A stretch of DNA of 42,473 bases, from contig NZ_NEUB01000967.1 in the NCBI RefSeq assembly GCF_002910825.1, forward strand, positions 1-42,473, written 5' to 3'. The notes beneath the pieces are model-generated. The model had not been told where the DNA came from, did no database searches, and saw only the letters and a list, made by a program, of their open reading frames with translations. Shown here one piece after another: positions 15,303 to 24,498 of this stretch; position 1 is the stretch's first letter, and each line of letters opens with the position of its first letter. Made by a program: the position numbers and the translations under genes. The DNA comes from Streptomyces sp. SM1 (lineage in GTDB: Bacteria; Actinomycetota; Actinomycetes; Streptomycetales; Streptomycetaceae).

Positions 15303-16475
15303 TTGACATCTCTGCTGGACGGCTGTGTCGACCGGCCGGTCCTGCATCAGCCGCTATGGGAAGACCGGCCGGAACTCAGGTGCGTCACGGCCGAGTTGGC
15401 CCAGCGGCCGCAGCTGGTCAGCGCGACCGACGTGGCCCGGCTGCGCGCCCTGCTGGCCCGGGTCGCCGCCGGCGAGGCGATGGTGGTGCAGGCAGGCGAC
15501 TGCGCCGAGGACCCGGCCGAATGCGAGCCGGGCTCCGTCGCCCGCAAGGCAGGTCTGCTGGACGTCCTCGCGGGCGTGCTGAGGATGGTGACCCACCGGC
15601 CGGTGCTCCGGGTCGGCCGGATCGCGGGGCAGTTCGCCAAGCCGCGCAGCAATCCGACCGAGATGGTCGGGGGCATCGAACTGCCAGTCTTCCGAGGGCA
15701 CATGGTGAACGGCCCGGAACCGGATCCCGCCCGCAGGCGCCCCGATCCGCAGCGGCTGCTGATCGGCTACGCCGCCGCCGGCGAGGCGATGACCCACCTC
15801 GGCTGGCTGAGCGAGCCCCATTGGCCCGGCATCAGCCCCGAGGTGTGGACCAGCCATGAAGCGCTGCTGCTCGACTACGAGATCCCCATGACCCGCCCCA
15901 CGGAGGACGGAGGCCTGCTCCTCGCCTCCACCCACTGGCCGTGGATCGGAGAGCGGACCCGGCAGGTCGAAGGGGCCCACGTCGACCTGCTCGCGACGGT
16001 GGCCAACCCCGTCGCCTGCAAAGTGGGCCCGAGCATGACCCCGGATGAACTGCTGGCCCTGTGCGAGCGGCTCGATCCGACCCGGGAGCCCGGCAGGCTC
16101 ACCTTGATCTCCCGGATGGGAGCGGACCACGTCCGCGAGCGGCTGCCGCGGTTGGTGAGCGCCGTCAAGGGAGCGGGACACCCCGTCATCTGGCTCACCG
16201 ACCCCATGCACGGCAACACCGTCACCACGCCGGACGGCCTCAAGACCCGTCTGGTGGAGACCGTCCTGCGCGAAGTGGAGGGCTTCCAGGGCGCGGTGCG
16301 CGCCGCGGGCGGCGTGGCCGGCGGACTGCACCTGGAGACCACGCCGGACGACGTCACCGAGTGCGCCCAGGACGACACGCACCTCGCCCGGGTCGGCCAC
16401 ACGGACACGTCCTTGTGCGATCCGAGGCTCAACCCCGAGCAGGCGGTGGCGGTCGTCGCCGCCTGGCAGGACTGA
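15303..16475 (+). CDS. phzC: Class II DAHP synthase, PhzC type
   Basis: Condenses phosphoenolpyruvate and erythrose-4-phosphate to DAHP, raising shikimate flux to chorismate. About 390 residues from TTG 15303 (TTG 15300 and GTG 15249 are alternatives). Class II landmarks: QAGDCAEDP with the metal Cys, VLRVGRIAGQFAKPRS, VFRGHMVNGPEP, LLDYEIPMTRP, WIGERTRQVEGAHVDLL, and WLTDPMHGNTV near the C-terminus. It is as short as PhzC-type enzymes and lacks the long N-terminal extension of the primary-metabolism enzymes that gives aromatic amino-acid inhibition, so it is probably feedback-insensitive. It is first of four consecutive genes that lead to 3-hydroxyanthranilate. Confidence 0.93.
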   Translation: MTSLLDGCVDRPVLHQPLWEDRPELRCVTAELAQRPQLVSATDVARLRALLARVAAGEAMVVQAGDCAEDPAECEPGSVARKAGLLDVLAGVLRMVTHRPVLRVGRIAGQFAKPRSNPTEMVGGIELPVFRGHMVNGPEPDPARRRPDPQRLLIGYAAAGEAMTHLGWLSEPHWPGISPEVWTSHEALLLDYEIPMTRPTEDGGLLLASTHWPWIGERTRQVEGAHVDLLATVANPVACKVGPSMTPDELLALCERLDPTREPGRLTLISRMGADHVRERLPRLVSAVKGAGHPVIWLTDPMHGNTVTTPDGLKTRLVETVLREVEGFQGAVRAAGGVAGGLHLETTPDDVTECAQDDTHLARVGHTDTSLCDPRLNPEQAVAVVAAWQD

Positions 16476-16566
16476 GTCCGGCCGTTCGCAGCCCGGCGGC
16501 ACCAGTGCACACCCCCGCAGAACACCCGCAGACACGGAGACAGGGAGACAGGGAGGCACGGAGGAC

Positions 16567-17337
16567 GTGGAACACACGGTTGCCATCGTCACCGGAGCGG
16601 CCGGAGGCATCGGCGCAGCGGTGGTACGGGCCCTGTCCAAGCGCGGCGCCGTCGTGGCCGCGATGGACCGGGACAAACAGCGCCTGACCGACCTGGCCGA
16701 CAAGCTCGCCACGGAGGGCCTGACCGTGCACGGTGTCCCGGTGGACGTCAGCGACGCCGACGCTGTCGAGGCCGCTGTCGAGGAGGTAGAGCAGCGGCTG
16801 GGCCCCGTCGAGTACCTGGTCAACGCCGCCGGCGTGCTGCGCCTCGGCCCGGTTCTCGGCTATTGCGACGAAGACTGGCGTACGACGTTCGCAGTCAACG
16901 TGAACGGGGTCTTCCACACCTCCAGGGCAGTGGTCGACCGCATGGCGCGGCGCCGGCACGGGGCCGTCGTCACGGTCGCGTCCAACGCGGCGTACGTGCC
17001 GCGCAGCGCGATGGCCGCCTACGCGGCGTCCAAGGCCGCCGCGGCCATGTTCACCAAGAGCCTGGGCCTGGAGGCGGCCCAGTACGGGATCCGCTGCAAC
17101 GTGGTGGCACCCGGTTCCACCGACACCCCGATGCTCACCTCGATGTGGCAGGACGAAAGCGGCCCCGCGGCCACCGTGCACGGCGACCCGGACTCCTTCC
17201 GGGTGGGCATCCCCCTCGGCAGGATCGCCCAGCCCTCCGCCATCGCGGACGCCGTCGTCTTCCTGCTCTCCGCGGAGGCCTCCCACATCACCCTCAGCCA
17301 CCTGACCGTCGACGGCGGCGCGGCGCTGGGCGCCTGA
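16567..17337 (+). CDS. SDR dehydrogenase, EntA/DhbA-like
   Basis: 256-residue short-chain dehydrogenase. TGAAGGIG (8-15) binds NAD, NAAG is the structural motif, and YAASK holds the catalytic Tyr and Lys. The closest pattern I recognise is 2,3-dihydro-2,3-dihydroxybenzoate dehydrogenase. Beside PhzE and PhzD the substrate is expected to be trans-2,3-dihydro-3-hydroxyanthranilate, which it would aromatise to 3-hydroxyanthranilate. This branch replaces PhzF, which is absent. GTG 16567 follows a purine-rich GGAGGCACGGAGGAC leader. Confidence 0.88.
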   Translation: MEHTVAIVTGAAGGIGAAVVRALSKRGAVVAAMDRDKQRLTDLADKLATEGLTVHGVPVDVSDADAVEAAVEEVEQRLGPVEYLVNAAGVLRLGPVLGYCDEDWRTTFAVNVNGVFHTSRAVVDRMARRRHGAVVTVASNAAYVPRSAMAAYAASKAAAAMFTKSLGLEAAQYGIRCNVVAPGSTDTPMLTSMWQDESGPAATVHGDPDSFRVGIPLGRIAQPSAIADAVVFLLSAEASHITLSHLTVDGGAALGA

Positions 17338-17366
17338 CCGACGTCCGGCCCGACCGAAGGGAAGCG

Positions 17367-17993
17367 ATGGCCGGCATACCCACCATCGAGCCGTACCGCA
17401 TGCCGACCGCGGGCGACCTGCCCGCCAACACCGCCGACTGGGCGGTGGATCCGGCGCGCGCCGTCCTGCTCATCCACGACATGCAGCGCTACTTCGTAGC
17501 CCCGCTCCCGCAGGAGGCTCCGCGGGCGGAGCTGGTGCGGAACATCGCGGCACTGCGCAGCCACTGCACCGCGCTCGGCATGCCCGTGGGCTACACCGCG
17601 CAACCGGGCGGCATGACCGAGGAGGATCGCGGCCTGCTGCGGGACTTCTGGGGCCCCGGCATGCGGGTCGACCCCGCGGACCGGTCCGTGGTCGACCCGC
17701 TCGCCCCAGCCCCCGGGGACTGGATGTTCACCAAGTGGCGCTACAGCGCCTTCCACCGTTCCGACCTGCTGGAGCGCATGCACGCGCACGGTCGCGACCA
17801 GCTGATCGTCTGCGGCGTATACGCGCACGTCGGCGTCCTGATGACCGCCGTCGACGCTTTCACTCGGGACATCCAGGTCTTTCTCGTCGCCGACGCCGTG
17901 GCGGACTTCTCCGAGCGGCACCACCGGCAGGCACTGCGGTACGCGGCGGACCGCTGCGGCATGGTCGTCACCACGAAGGAGATCCTGGCGTGA
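17367..17993 (+). CDS. phzD: PhzD-type isochorismatase
   Basis: Hydrolyses the enol-ether of 2-amino-2-deoxyisochorismate to trans-2,3-dihydro-3-hydroxyanthranilate and pyruvate. 208 residues, against 207 for Pseudomonas PhzD. D38 in LIHDMQRYF and K123 in [10 protein letters not shown] match the catalytic Asp and Lys. The segment [10 protein letters not shown] has the PhzD/EntB-type glycine in place of the nucleophilic Cys used by amidase relatives. ATG 17367 follows GAAGGGAAG. Its stop TGA overlaps the phzE-type ATG by one base. Confidence 0.94.
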   Translation: MAGIPTIEPYRMPTAGDLPANTADWAVDPARAVLLIHDMQRYFVAPLPQEAPRAELVRNIAALRSHCTALGMPVGYTAQPGGMTEEDRGLLRDFWGPGMRVDPADRSVVDPLAPAPGDWMFTKWRYSAFHRSDLLERMHAHGRDQLIVCGVYAHVGVLMTAVDAFTRDIQVFLVADAVADFSERHHRQALRYAADRCGMVVTTKEILA

Positions 17994-19899
17994 TGACGCC
18001 GAGTCACCGGTACGAGGAGGCGCTGGCGCGGATCCTGGCGCCGAGCCCCCCGGCCTTCGCCCTGCTGCACCGACCGGAGACCACCAGTCCCGGCACCGTC
18101 GACGTCCTCCTCGGCGAGACCTCGACGGCGGACACGACCGACCGGATCCCGCCGGTCGGCAAGGTGCTGGCGCTCGTCCCGTACCGGCACATCGCAGAGC
18201 GCGGCTTCGACAGCCCCGACGACGGGGAGCCGCTGATCGCGCTCACCGTCACCGAGCACGGCCTGGCCCCGGTGCCCGAGCTGCTCGGCCGGATACCCGA
18301 CCGCCCCATCAGGCTGACCGGCAAGCACTTCGACGTGGCGGACGACGACTACGCCGAGATCGTGCAGCGGGTGATCACGGAGGAGATAGGAACCGGCGCG
18401 GGCGCCAACTTCGTCATCCGGCGGTCCTTCGTCGCCGACATCACCGACTACACGGTGCACAGCGCCCTGGCCTTCTTCAAGCAGCTGATGGTGCGTGAGT
18501 CGGGCGCGTACTGGACCTTCGTCGTGCACACCGGGGACCGCACGTTCGTCGGGGCGACGCCCGAGCGGCATGTCAGCGTGCGCGAGGGCACGGCGGTGAT
18601 GAACCCGATCAGCGGGACGTACCGCTACCCGGCCTCGGGGCCGACGCTGACCGGGGTGATGGACTTCCTGGCCGACCGCAAGGAGACCGAAGAGCTGTAC
18701 ATGGTGGTCGACGAGGAGCTCAAGATGATGGCCCGGGTCTGCGAGGCCGGCGGCCGAGTGGCCGGACCGCACCTGAGGGAGATGGCCCGGCTCGCGCACA
18801 CGGAATACTTCATCGAGGGCCGCACCGAACTCGACCCGCGGGAGATCCTGCGCGAGACCATGTTCGCCCCGACGGTGACGGGCAGCCCGCTGGAGAGCGC
18901 GGCCCGCGTGATCGCCAGGTACGAACCCCAGGGACGCGGCTACTACAGCGGCGTCATCGCGCTGATCGACCGCGATGCGGCGGGCGGGCCGACACTGGAC
19001 TCGTCCATCCTGATCCGCACTGCCGACATCGACCGGACCGGCCGGGTCCAAATCGGCGTGGGCGCCACCCTGGTACGGCACTCCGACCCGCGTGCCGAGG
19101 TGGCGGAGACGGCGGCCAAGGCGGCAGGCCTGATCGCCGCACTGGAGGCGGCGGACCGGGACAGCCTGGGCGGGCACCCCGAGGTCAGGGCCGCTCTGCG
19201 GGGCCGCAACGCCGATCTGGCCGAGTTCTGGCTCATCGCTGAGGAAGAGCGGCGTCGCCCCGAGCCGGCGCTGGCCGGGCGCCACGTCCTGGTAGTGGAC
19301 GCCGAGGACACCTTCACCTTCATGATCGGGCACCAACTGCGCTCCCTCGGCCTGGAGGTGACGGTCCGCCGGTACGACGAGGACTGTTCCTTCGAAGCGT
19401 ACGACCTGGTCGTCATGGGCCCCGGCCCGGGCGATCCGTGCGAGAGCGGTCACCCCAAGATCGCGTGCCTACGGGGGGGCGTGGACGCCCTGCTGGCCGA
19501 GCGGCATCCCTTCCTCGCCGTCTGCCTGAGCCACCAGGTGCTCGCCCGGCGGCTCGGCCTGCCCCTGGTGCGGCGTGACGTGCCGAACCAGGGGGTGCGG
19601 CGGGAGATCGAGTTCTTCGGCCGCACGGAGCAGGTGGGCTTCTACAACACCTTCGCTGCCCGCAGCGCCTGGGAGACCCTGGACTGCCCGGGGATCGGCG
19701 CCGTCCAGGTGAGCCGGGACCCGGACACCGGCGAGGTGCACGGGTTGCGCGGCCCGCACTTCGCGTCGATGCAGTTCCACGCCGAATCGGTGCTCACCCG
19801 GGACGGGGTACGGCTGACCGCGGACCTGATCGCCGATGTCCTGGCCGCTGCGCAGAGCCGTGGCCGCGGCTCCCTCCACAGCGGCGACGGCTCCCCGGT

Positions 19900-20197
<298 letters not shown>

Positions 20198-20202
20198 TCA
20201 GG

Positions 20203-20244
20203 ACTCGTCGCCGACACCGGCCGTGGCGGGTGTCGGCGACGAGT
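20203..20244. terminator. 16-bp hairpin next to the pabB relic
   Basis: Perfect 16-bp stem (20203-20218 with 20229-20244) with a 10-base loop. It lies 41 bp beyond the stop of the minus-strand transposase-like gene and can also stop transcripts from phzE. It marks the upstream edge of the pabB fragment. Confidence 0.72.
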
Positions 20245-20284
20245 TCATGGCCGGGGGCTTCCCGCGCCCCCGCGGGGCCGGGAA

Positions 20285-21484
20285 TCAGGAGGCGGAGCGC
20301 GTTCTGGCATCGGCGCGGTCGCTCAGGGCTGCCACCGCGTGCGCCGCCGACGCCAGCGTGACGTGGCGGTGCCAGCCGTTGTAGGAGCGCCCGGCGAAGT
20401 CCCGGATGCCCACCTGCTCCGTGATCGCGCCGAAGTCCCGGTCGACCCGCCCGATCAGGCGGCTCAGCCGGAACAGCGAGGGCAAGGGCACGGCCGCTAG
20501 ATCGGTGAGCCAGAACTCGGTGGGCCAGTGCGGACCGCACGGCCCCGTGCCGAGCAGCAGCAGGTCGGGGCCCGTGGCCGGGGCTGCTATCCGGCCGCGG
20601 GAGGGCAGCCGGACCGGCGTCGCCGCCACCAGGTGGCTGCGCAGCCGCCGCTGGGTGGTGTGGTCCGACCACAGCACCGGGCGGCGCAGCTCCCGTGCCG
20701 CACCGACGAGCTGATGTGCCGGCATCAGGTCGCTCCCGTGCCCGGCAGGCGGCGCCTCGGCCGGTGTGAGCGGCAGTGCGCTGCCGACCCGGACCAGGAA
20801 CGGGACCCCGGTCGCCCGCAGCCGCCACAGCAGCGCGGCGGCGTCCAGCTCTTGGGCGTCCATCACCACCGGCCGCCGGGGCAGCTCGCGGTCCGCAATG
20901 AGCTCCAGGAAGGCCTCCACCGCGCAGTCGCTCAGCGTTTCGGCGCCCGCGCTGTCCGGGATCGCCGCCTGGCTGCGGCGCGGCACGTCGTCCAGCCAGG
21001 ACCGGCCCAGGTGCAGCCGCCAGGTGACCGGGAAACTCAGCTCCTCGGCGGCGGCCCAGATCCCCACCGCGCGCTGCGCATTGAGCACCTGCCCGAGGTC
21101 GGGGACGAATCTGCGGTCGACGCCGACCGAGTGCTCTCCGGCCTTGGGTATGACGATCGGCCGGACCGCCCAGGCCTGCGGTGCGGCCGTGCCGGCAAGG
21201 TACCGGGCCAACGCCCGCCGGACCGGCACCCAGTCCCAGGTGGAGCTGGAGATGAAGTGGTGCAGGCTCTGCTCCGCCGCCGGGCCGCCCACCAGAGCGG
21301 CGATCTTGCGAATCGACTTCCGGCCCTCCACCGCCAGGAGTCCCCGCACGTACTGGGTCCCCCTCCGGCGCTGGTCGCTCCGCGGCAGCGAGGCGAACAG
21401 CGCCGAGCACACGTCGCGGAAAACGTGCTCCTGGGCCTCGGCGCGCCCTCTGCCGACGAACTCGTACACAACGGAAGTGCTCAT
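20285..21484 (-). CDS. IS701-type transposase homologue with lost catalytic residues
   Basis: 399 residues from ATG 21484 (GGGGGAG upstream). Fold and order follow IS701 transposases: SIRKIAALVGG, LHHFISSSTWDW, HSVGV, VVMDAQELDA (second catalytic Asp, D209) and FAGRSYNGWHRHVTLASAAHA. The first catalytic block, normally DDTGF before PKKG, reads RPIVIPKAGEHSVGV (108-122), so the first Asp is gone. In the last block the Glu of the ELK-like segment reads AIT. No terminal inverted repeats were found. An intact reading frame with a ruined active site suggests a domesticated protein with a DNA-binding or structural role. An 80-bp element also found before the exporter at 28289 lies 148 bp upstream. 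Confidence 0.8.
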   Translation of the reverse strand: MSTSVVYEFVGRGRAEAQEHVFRDVCSALFASLPRSDQRRRGTQYVRGLLAVEGRKSIRKIAALVGGPAAEQSLHHFISSSTWDWVPVRRALARYLAGTAAPQAWAVRPIVIPKAGEHSVGVDRRFVPDLGQVLNAQRAVGIWAAAEELSFPVTWRLHLGRSWLDDVPRRSQAAIPDSAGAETLSDCAVEAFLELIADRELPRRPVVMDAQELDAAALLWRLRATGVPFLVRVGSALPLTPAEAPPAGHGSDLMPAHQLVGAARELRRPVLWSDHTTQRRLRSHLVAATPVRLPSRGRIAAPATGPDLLLLGTGPCGPHWPTEFWLTDLAAVPLPSLFRLSRLIGRVDRDFGAITEQVGIRDFAGRSYNGWHRHVTLASAAHAVAALSDRADARTRSAS

Positions 21485-21631
21485 GGCTCCCCCTGCATCG
21501 CCTGCGGTATCCGTCCGGGCTCCCTTGTCACGCTGGGCGGCGCGGCTGGGACCAGGTGAGCCACCTCGCGTCTTGGGACGACCGGGTGATCGAACGTGTG
21601 CCTCGTTCGCTGTGCCGCGGACCCAGAACAA

Positions 21632-21711
21632 CTCAGGTTCTCAGGTCCTCTGAGATGTGACCTTAGCAAGTCCCACGAAGCACGGAAAGCCCTTCCCTTC
21701 ACGGGCGTTGG
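21632..21711 (-). repeat. 80-bp repeated element, copy A
   Basis: Inverted copy of 28168-28247; gap-free alignment of 80 bases with 67 identical by my count. Read towards the transposase-like gene it has a fully conserved core GGGAAGGGCTTTCCG, then TAAGGT, and a short hairpin CTCAG-N5-CTGAG at the end, with a second CCTGAG copy. A frame ending in LAKVTSQRT and a stop inside the hairpin matches LGKVTPQRT in copy B. It sits in the 319-bp gap 21485-21803 between divergent genes; nothing else was recognised in that gap. Could be a shared leader or regulatory site, or an element end. Confidence 0.75.
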
Positions 21712-21803
21712 CCCTCCGGAGAGGGCGCCCAGCACCCCGCGGAGTTGACAAACGATCAGCCGGTTCGGCTGTGGACCGCTCGGCTTCTGCCATGATCCGG
21801 GCC

Positions 21804-22835
21804 ATGCGAGCAGCATTCATCGAGCGGCTGGGGCCGGCGGAGAACATCCGCTGCGGCGAGCTGCCCTCTCCCGTGGCCGGCCCGACCGACGTCCTGGTCG
21901 ATGTACTGGCCACCACGGTCAATCCGGTGGACACTTTCGTCCGCTCCGGGGTGTTCCGGACGGCGCTCCAGTATCCGGCTGTGATCAGCCGGGACCTGGT
22001 GGGCACGGTGACCGCCGCCGGCGCGGGCGCTCCCAGCTTCGCCGAGGGCGATTGGGTGTGGACCAACAGCGCGGGTCACGGCGGACGCCCGGGGGCAGCC
22101 GCCGAGCAGGTGGCCGTGGCGGCCGACCGCCTCTACCACCTGCCCGAGGGGGTGGACCCGGTGGCGGCGGTGGCTGCCGTGCATCCGGCGGCCACCGCAT
22201 ACCTGGCCCTGTTCACCCACGGGCGGCTGCGGGCCGGGGAGACCGTACTGGTGGCCGGCGCGGCCGGCAACGTCGGCAGCGCGCTCGTCCGCTTCGCCGC
22301 CGACGCCGGTGCCAGGGTGATCGCCACGGCCTCGACCGGCGACGCCGCGTACTGCCGCGACCTCGGTGCCGAAACCGTATTCGACTACCGGGATCCGGAA
22401 CTCACCGAGCGGGTACGCGAGACGAGTCCCGAGGGCATCGACGTCCATCTCGACACGTCAGGCAGCAACGACCTGGCCGTCGCCGTCGAGTTGCTCGCCC
22501 ACCGCGGCCGGATCGTGCTGCTGGCGGGTGCCCGCTCCGTCCCGCACCTGCCGGCGGGCCCGCTCTACATGAAGGACGGCTCGATCGTCGGCTTCGTCAT
22601 TTCCCACGCCACCGCCGCGGAGCTGTCCGAGGCGGCCCGCGCCATCAACCGGCTGCTCGCGAATGGCCGCCTGCTGCCCCGCGCCGTCGATGCCCGGCCG
22701 CTGTCCGCCGCCTCCGAGGCCCACCGACGGATGGAACGGGGAGAGTTGCGCGGCAAGCGGCTGGTCCTCGAGGTCCGGGCAGCCCGGTCTACCTCGCCGG
22801 CCCCTGCCGCGACGACCCCGCGTGCGCTGTCATGA
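21804..22835 (+). CDS. Zinc-independent quinone oxidoreductase (MDR family)
   Basis: 343-residue NADPH-dependent reductase of the medium-chain family, quinone reductase branch; probably reduces an enone or quinone in the cytosol. GroES-like N-terminus (MRAAFIERLGPAENI, LATTVNPVDTFVRSG) and NADPH-binding domain with VLVAGAAGNVGSALV (about 145-159). Zinc ligands of alcohol dehydrogenases are absent. Start at ATG 21804 because family members begin MRAA(Y/F); ATG 21792 is in frame and neither has a good ribosome site. The last 47 bp overlap the convergent thioesterase gene. Its place in the second cluster is by position only. Confidence 0.84.
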   Translation: MRAAFIERLGPAENIRCGELPSPVAGPTDVLVDVLATTVNPVDTFVRSGVFRTALQYPAVISRDLVGTVTAAGAGAPSFAEGDWVWTNSAGHGGRPGAAAEQVAVAADRLYHLPEGVDPVAAVAAVHPAATAYLALFTHGRLRAGETVLVAGAAGNVGSALVRFAADAGARVIATASTGDAAYCRDLGAETVFDYRDPELTERVRETSPEGIDVHLDTSGSNDLAVAVELLAHRGRIVLLAGARSVPHLPAGPLYMKDGSIVGFVISHATAAELSEAARAINRLLANGRLLPRAVDARPLSAASEAHRRMERGELRGKRLVLEVRAARSTSPAPAATTPRALS

Positions 22836-23589
22836 CCCGGCGCAGGATGTCCGCCACGTCGCCGGTGTGCTGCTGAGTGAAGAAGTGGCCTCCGGGAAGC
22901 ACATGGACGCGCAAGCCCGAGGACGTGTGCCGCTCCCACGCCCGTACGTCTTGGGTGCTGGTGAGGGGATCCGCAGTGCCCATGAGGGCGATGACGGGAC
23001 AGTCGACCGCCGAGTCCGCTTCGGGGCGGTAGCGGCTGTGCGCCATGAGGTCCCCGCGTATGACGGGCAGGAACATACGGCGCAGCAGCGGATGGTCCAG
23101 AAGGCCGGCGTCGGGGCCTCCCAGCGATTTGATCAGCTCGATCAGCGGCTTGTCGCGGTCCTCCGAGTCATCGCGGACATCGCTGACACAGTCCAGGGCA
23201 GGCAGCTTGAGGCGGGACGGGGCAGGGTGCCCGGAGGCCACGAGAACGATGCGCCGCTGGTCGGGCATGCGCCGGACGACTTCATAGGCCACCGCCGCCC
23301 CCAGGCTGTGGCCGAAGAAGATCATCGGTCCGGCCTCGCCCCTCCGGATGAGCGCCCCCGCCACCTGATCCGCGAGGACGTGAACATCGGTGAAGAGGGG
23401 CTCTCGCCCGCGTTCCGCCCGCCCCGGGTACTGGACGCACGCCGTCCGGGCCAGGTCGGCCACCCGCGCCGCGAGCTCCTGGTAGGAACCGGCGGAGCCG
23501 CCTGAATGCGGGAAAAACAGGACTGTCCAGGGTGTAGTGGGCGATACGGCGGCAGGGAAGCGCCGCATCCAGGGTTCGGTATCGAGCAT
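22789..23589 (-). CDS. Type II thioesterase (alpha/beta hydrolase)
   Basis: Removes acyl or aminoacyl groups from carrier-protein phosphopantetheine, for release or proofreading. 266 residues. FFPHSGGSAGSY near the N-terminus is the oxyanion region; the catalytic triad is S95 in GHSLG, D207 in MGTADPLT and H235 in LPGGHFF. ATG 23589 chosen as the first start next to the typical N-terminus (PWMRRF). With the free carrier protein (33367) and two loading enzymes it provides the likely release step of the second cluster. Gene is 31 bp downstream of the GntR gene, probably one transcript. Confidence 0.9.
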   Translation of the reverse strand: MLDTEPWMRRFPAAVSPTTPWTVLFFPHSGGSAGSYQELAARVADLARTACVQYPGRAERGREPLFTDVHVLADQVAGALIRRGEAGPMIFFGHSLGAAVAYEVVRRMPDQRRIVLVASGHPAPSRLKLPALDCVSDVRDDSEDRDKPLIELIKSLGGPDAGLLDHPLLRRMFLPVIRGDLMAHSRYRPEADSAVDCPVIALMGTADPLTSTQDVRAWERHTSSGLRVHVLPGGHFFTQQHTGDVADILRRVMTAHAGSSRQGPAR

Positions 23590-23620
23590 GGCCACCCGTT
23601 TCCAAAAGGAACGACGCAGG

Positions 23621-24310
23621 TCAGAGGGAGTGGAGCAGGGCGAGTGTCTGCTCCAGTTCCTCCCGCAGCGCGCGTCCCGCCGCCGCGGCATCTCCCTGCA
23701 CGACCGCATTCACCAGTACGGCGTGCCCTTCGTCGCCGTGGTTCGGGTTGTCGGAGCGCAGGCCGACCAGCTCGACCAGGTCCAGGAGCCGTCGTTGCAG
23801 CACGGGTACGAACTCGGTGAACAGGCCGGTGAGGACCGGGTTGTGCGCCGCGGCGACCACAGTCTCGTGCAGGGCGATGTCAGCCTCGACGAACTCGGCG
23901 TTGCCGGCGTTCGCGGCGTCACGTCGTCTGGCCAGGGCCTCGTGGAGGGCCGCGGTGTCGTCGTCGGTCCGGCGTTGCGCGGCCAGCTGCGCGGCCTCCA
24001 CTTCGACGAGCATGCGGACCTCGTAGACGTCGGTGATGGCCGCCTGGCGGAGCTGGGTGGGCCAGTCCTCCTTGGGTTTGGTCGCGATGACGAAGACGCC
24101 GGATCCCTGACGTGCCTGCACCAGCCCGGCGCCGGCCAGTGCCCGCAGGGCCTCACGGACGGTCGAGCGCCCGACCCCGAGGGACTTGGCCAGGGCTGTC
24201 TCGCCGGGGAGCTTCGTCCCCACGGACCAGTCACCGCCGGTGATCTGCTCGCGCAGGTGCTCGGTGGCCTGTTCGACCAAGGGGGACGGCCGCAAGGCGC
24301 CTAGTGACAT
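23621..24310 (-). CDS. GntR/FCD-type regulator (FadR subfamily)
   Basis: 229 residues. N-terminal winged helix (about 10-75: [45 protein letters not shown]) and an all-helical FCD ligand domain, where D109-like acidic, H147-like and later His residues ([26 protein letters not shown]) fit the metal/acid-binding pocket. FCD regulators usually sense small carboxylates, so a 2-oxo or 2-hydroxy acid related to the adjacent 2-isopropylmalate synthase is a reasonable guess. Divergent from that gene, with 188 bp between; thus it probably controls itself, the thioesterase and the leader region. Confidence 0.88.
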   Translation of the reverse strand: MSLGALRPSPLVEQATEHLREQITGGDWSVGTKLPGETALAKSLGVGRSTVREALRALAGAGLVQARQGSGVFVIATKPKEDWPTQLRQAAITDVYEVRMLVEVEAAQLAAQRRTDDDTAALHEALARRRDAANAGNAEFVEADIALHETVVAAAHNPVLTGLFTEFVPVLQRRLLDLVELVGLRSDNPNHGDEGHAVLVNAVVQGDAAAAGRALREELEQTLALLHSL

Positions 24311-24339
24311 GTGAGGTTCACCTTCCTACACCTCTCGGG

Positions 24340-24369
24340 TTGTCTGAGGAGCTGAGTTGTCGTTACTGT
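24340..24369 (+). promoter_or_regulatory. Possible promoter for the leuA-type leader
   Basis: TTGTCT (24340-24345), 18 bases, TACTGT (24364-24369). If used, transcription starts at about 24376-24377, so the leader peptide ATG would be leaderless, which fits the lack of a ribosome site. Confidence 0.45.
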
Positions 24370-24376
24370 ACCCCGC

Positions 24377-24424
24377 ATGCTGCTGCACGAGCTCCTTCTC
24401 CTCGGCTGCCGCTGCGGGGCCTGA
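24377..24424 (+). CDS. Leucine-rich leader peptide of leuA-type gene
   Basis: A 15-codon [18 protein letters not shown], with six Leu codons (24380-24385 and 24392-24403), 75 bp before a 2-isopropylmalate synthase. Its 3' end overlaps the first arm of an RNA structure. This is the classic layout of a leucine attenuator: stalled ribosomes on Leu codons decide which hairpin forms. Leader peptides before leuA are known in actinobacteria. No Shine-Dalgarno; the transcript may be leaderless. Confidence 0.78.
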   Translation: MLLHELLLLGCRCGA

Positions 24425-24466
24425 CACGACCGGCACCCCGCAGCGGGGTGTCGGGCTGCGCCGGTC
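24409..24466 (+). promoter_or_regulatory. Attenuator-like mutually exclusive hairpins
   Basis: Arm 24409-24419 (end of the leader peptide) is an exact 11-base complement of 24436-24446. The latter is also part of a perfect hairpin 24434-24450 (CACCCCGC, one base, GCGGGGTG), itself enclosed by a 7-bp stem 24428-24434 with 24460-24466. The two folds exclude each other: a ribosome stalled on Leu codons would leave 24409-24419 free to form the long pairing, whereas a ribosome at the stop would mask it and allow the downstream terminator-like hairpin. No T-run follows. Confidence 0.72.
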
Positions 24467-24498
24467 ACCGGATGGCCGACCGAAAGAAGTTCTGCACG

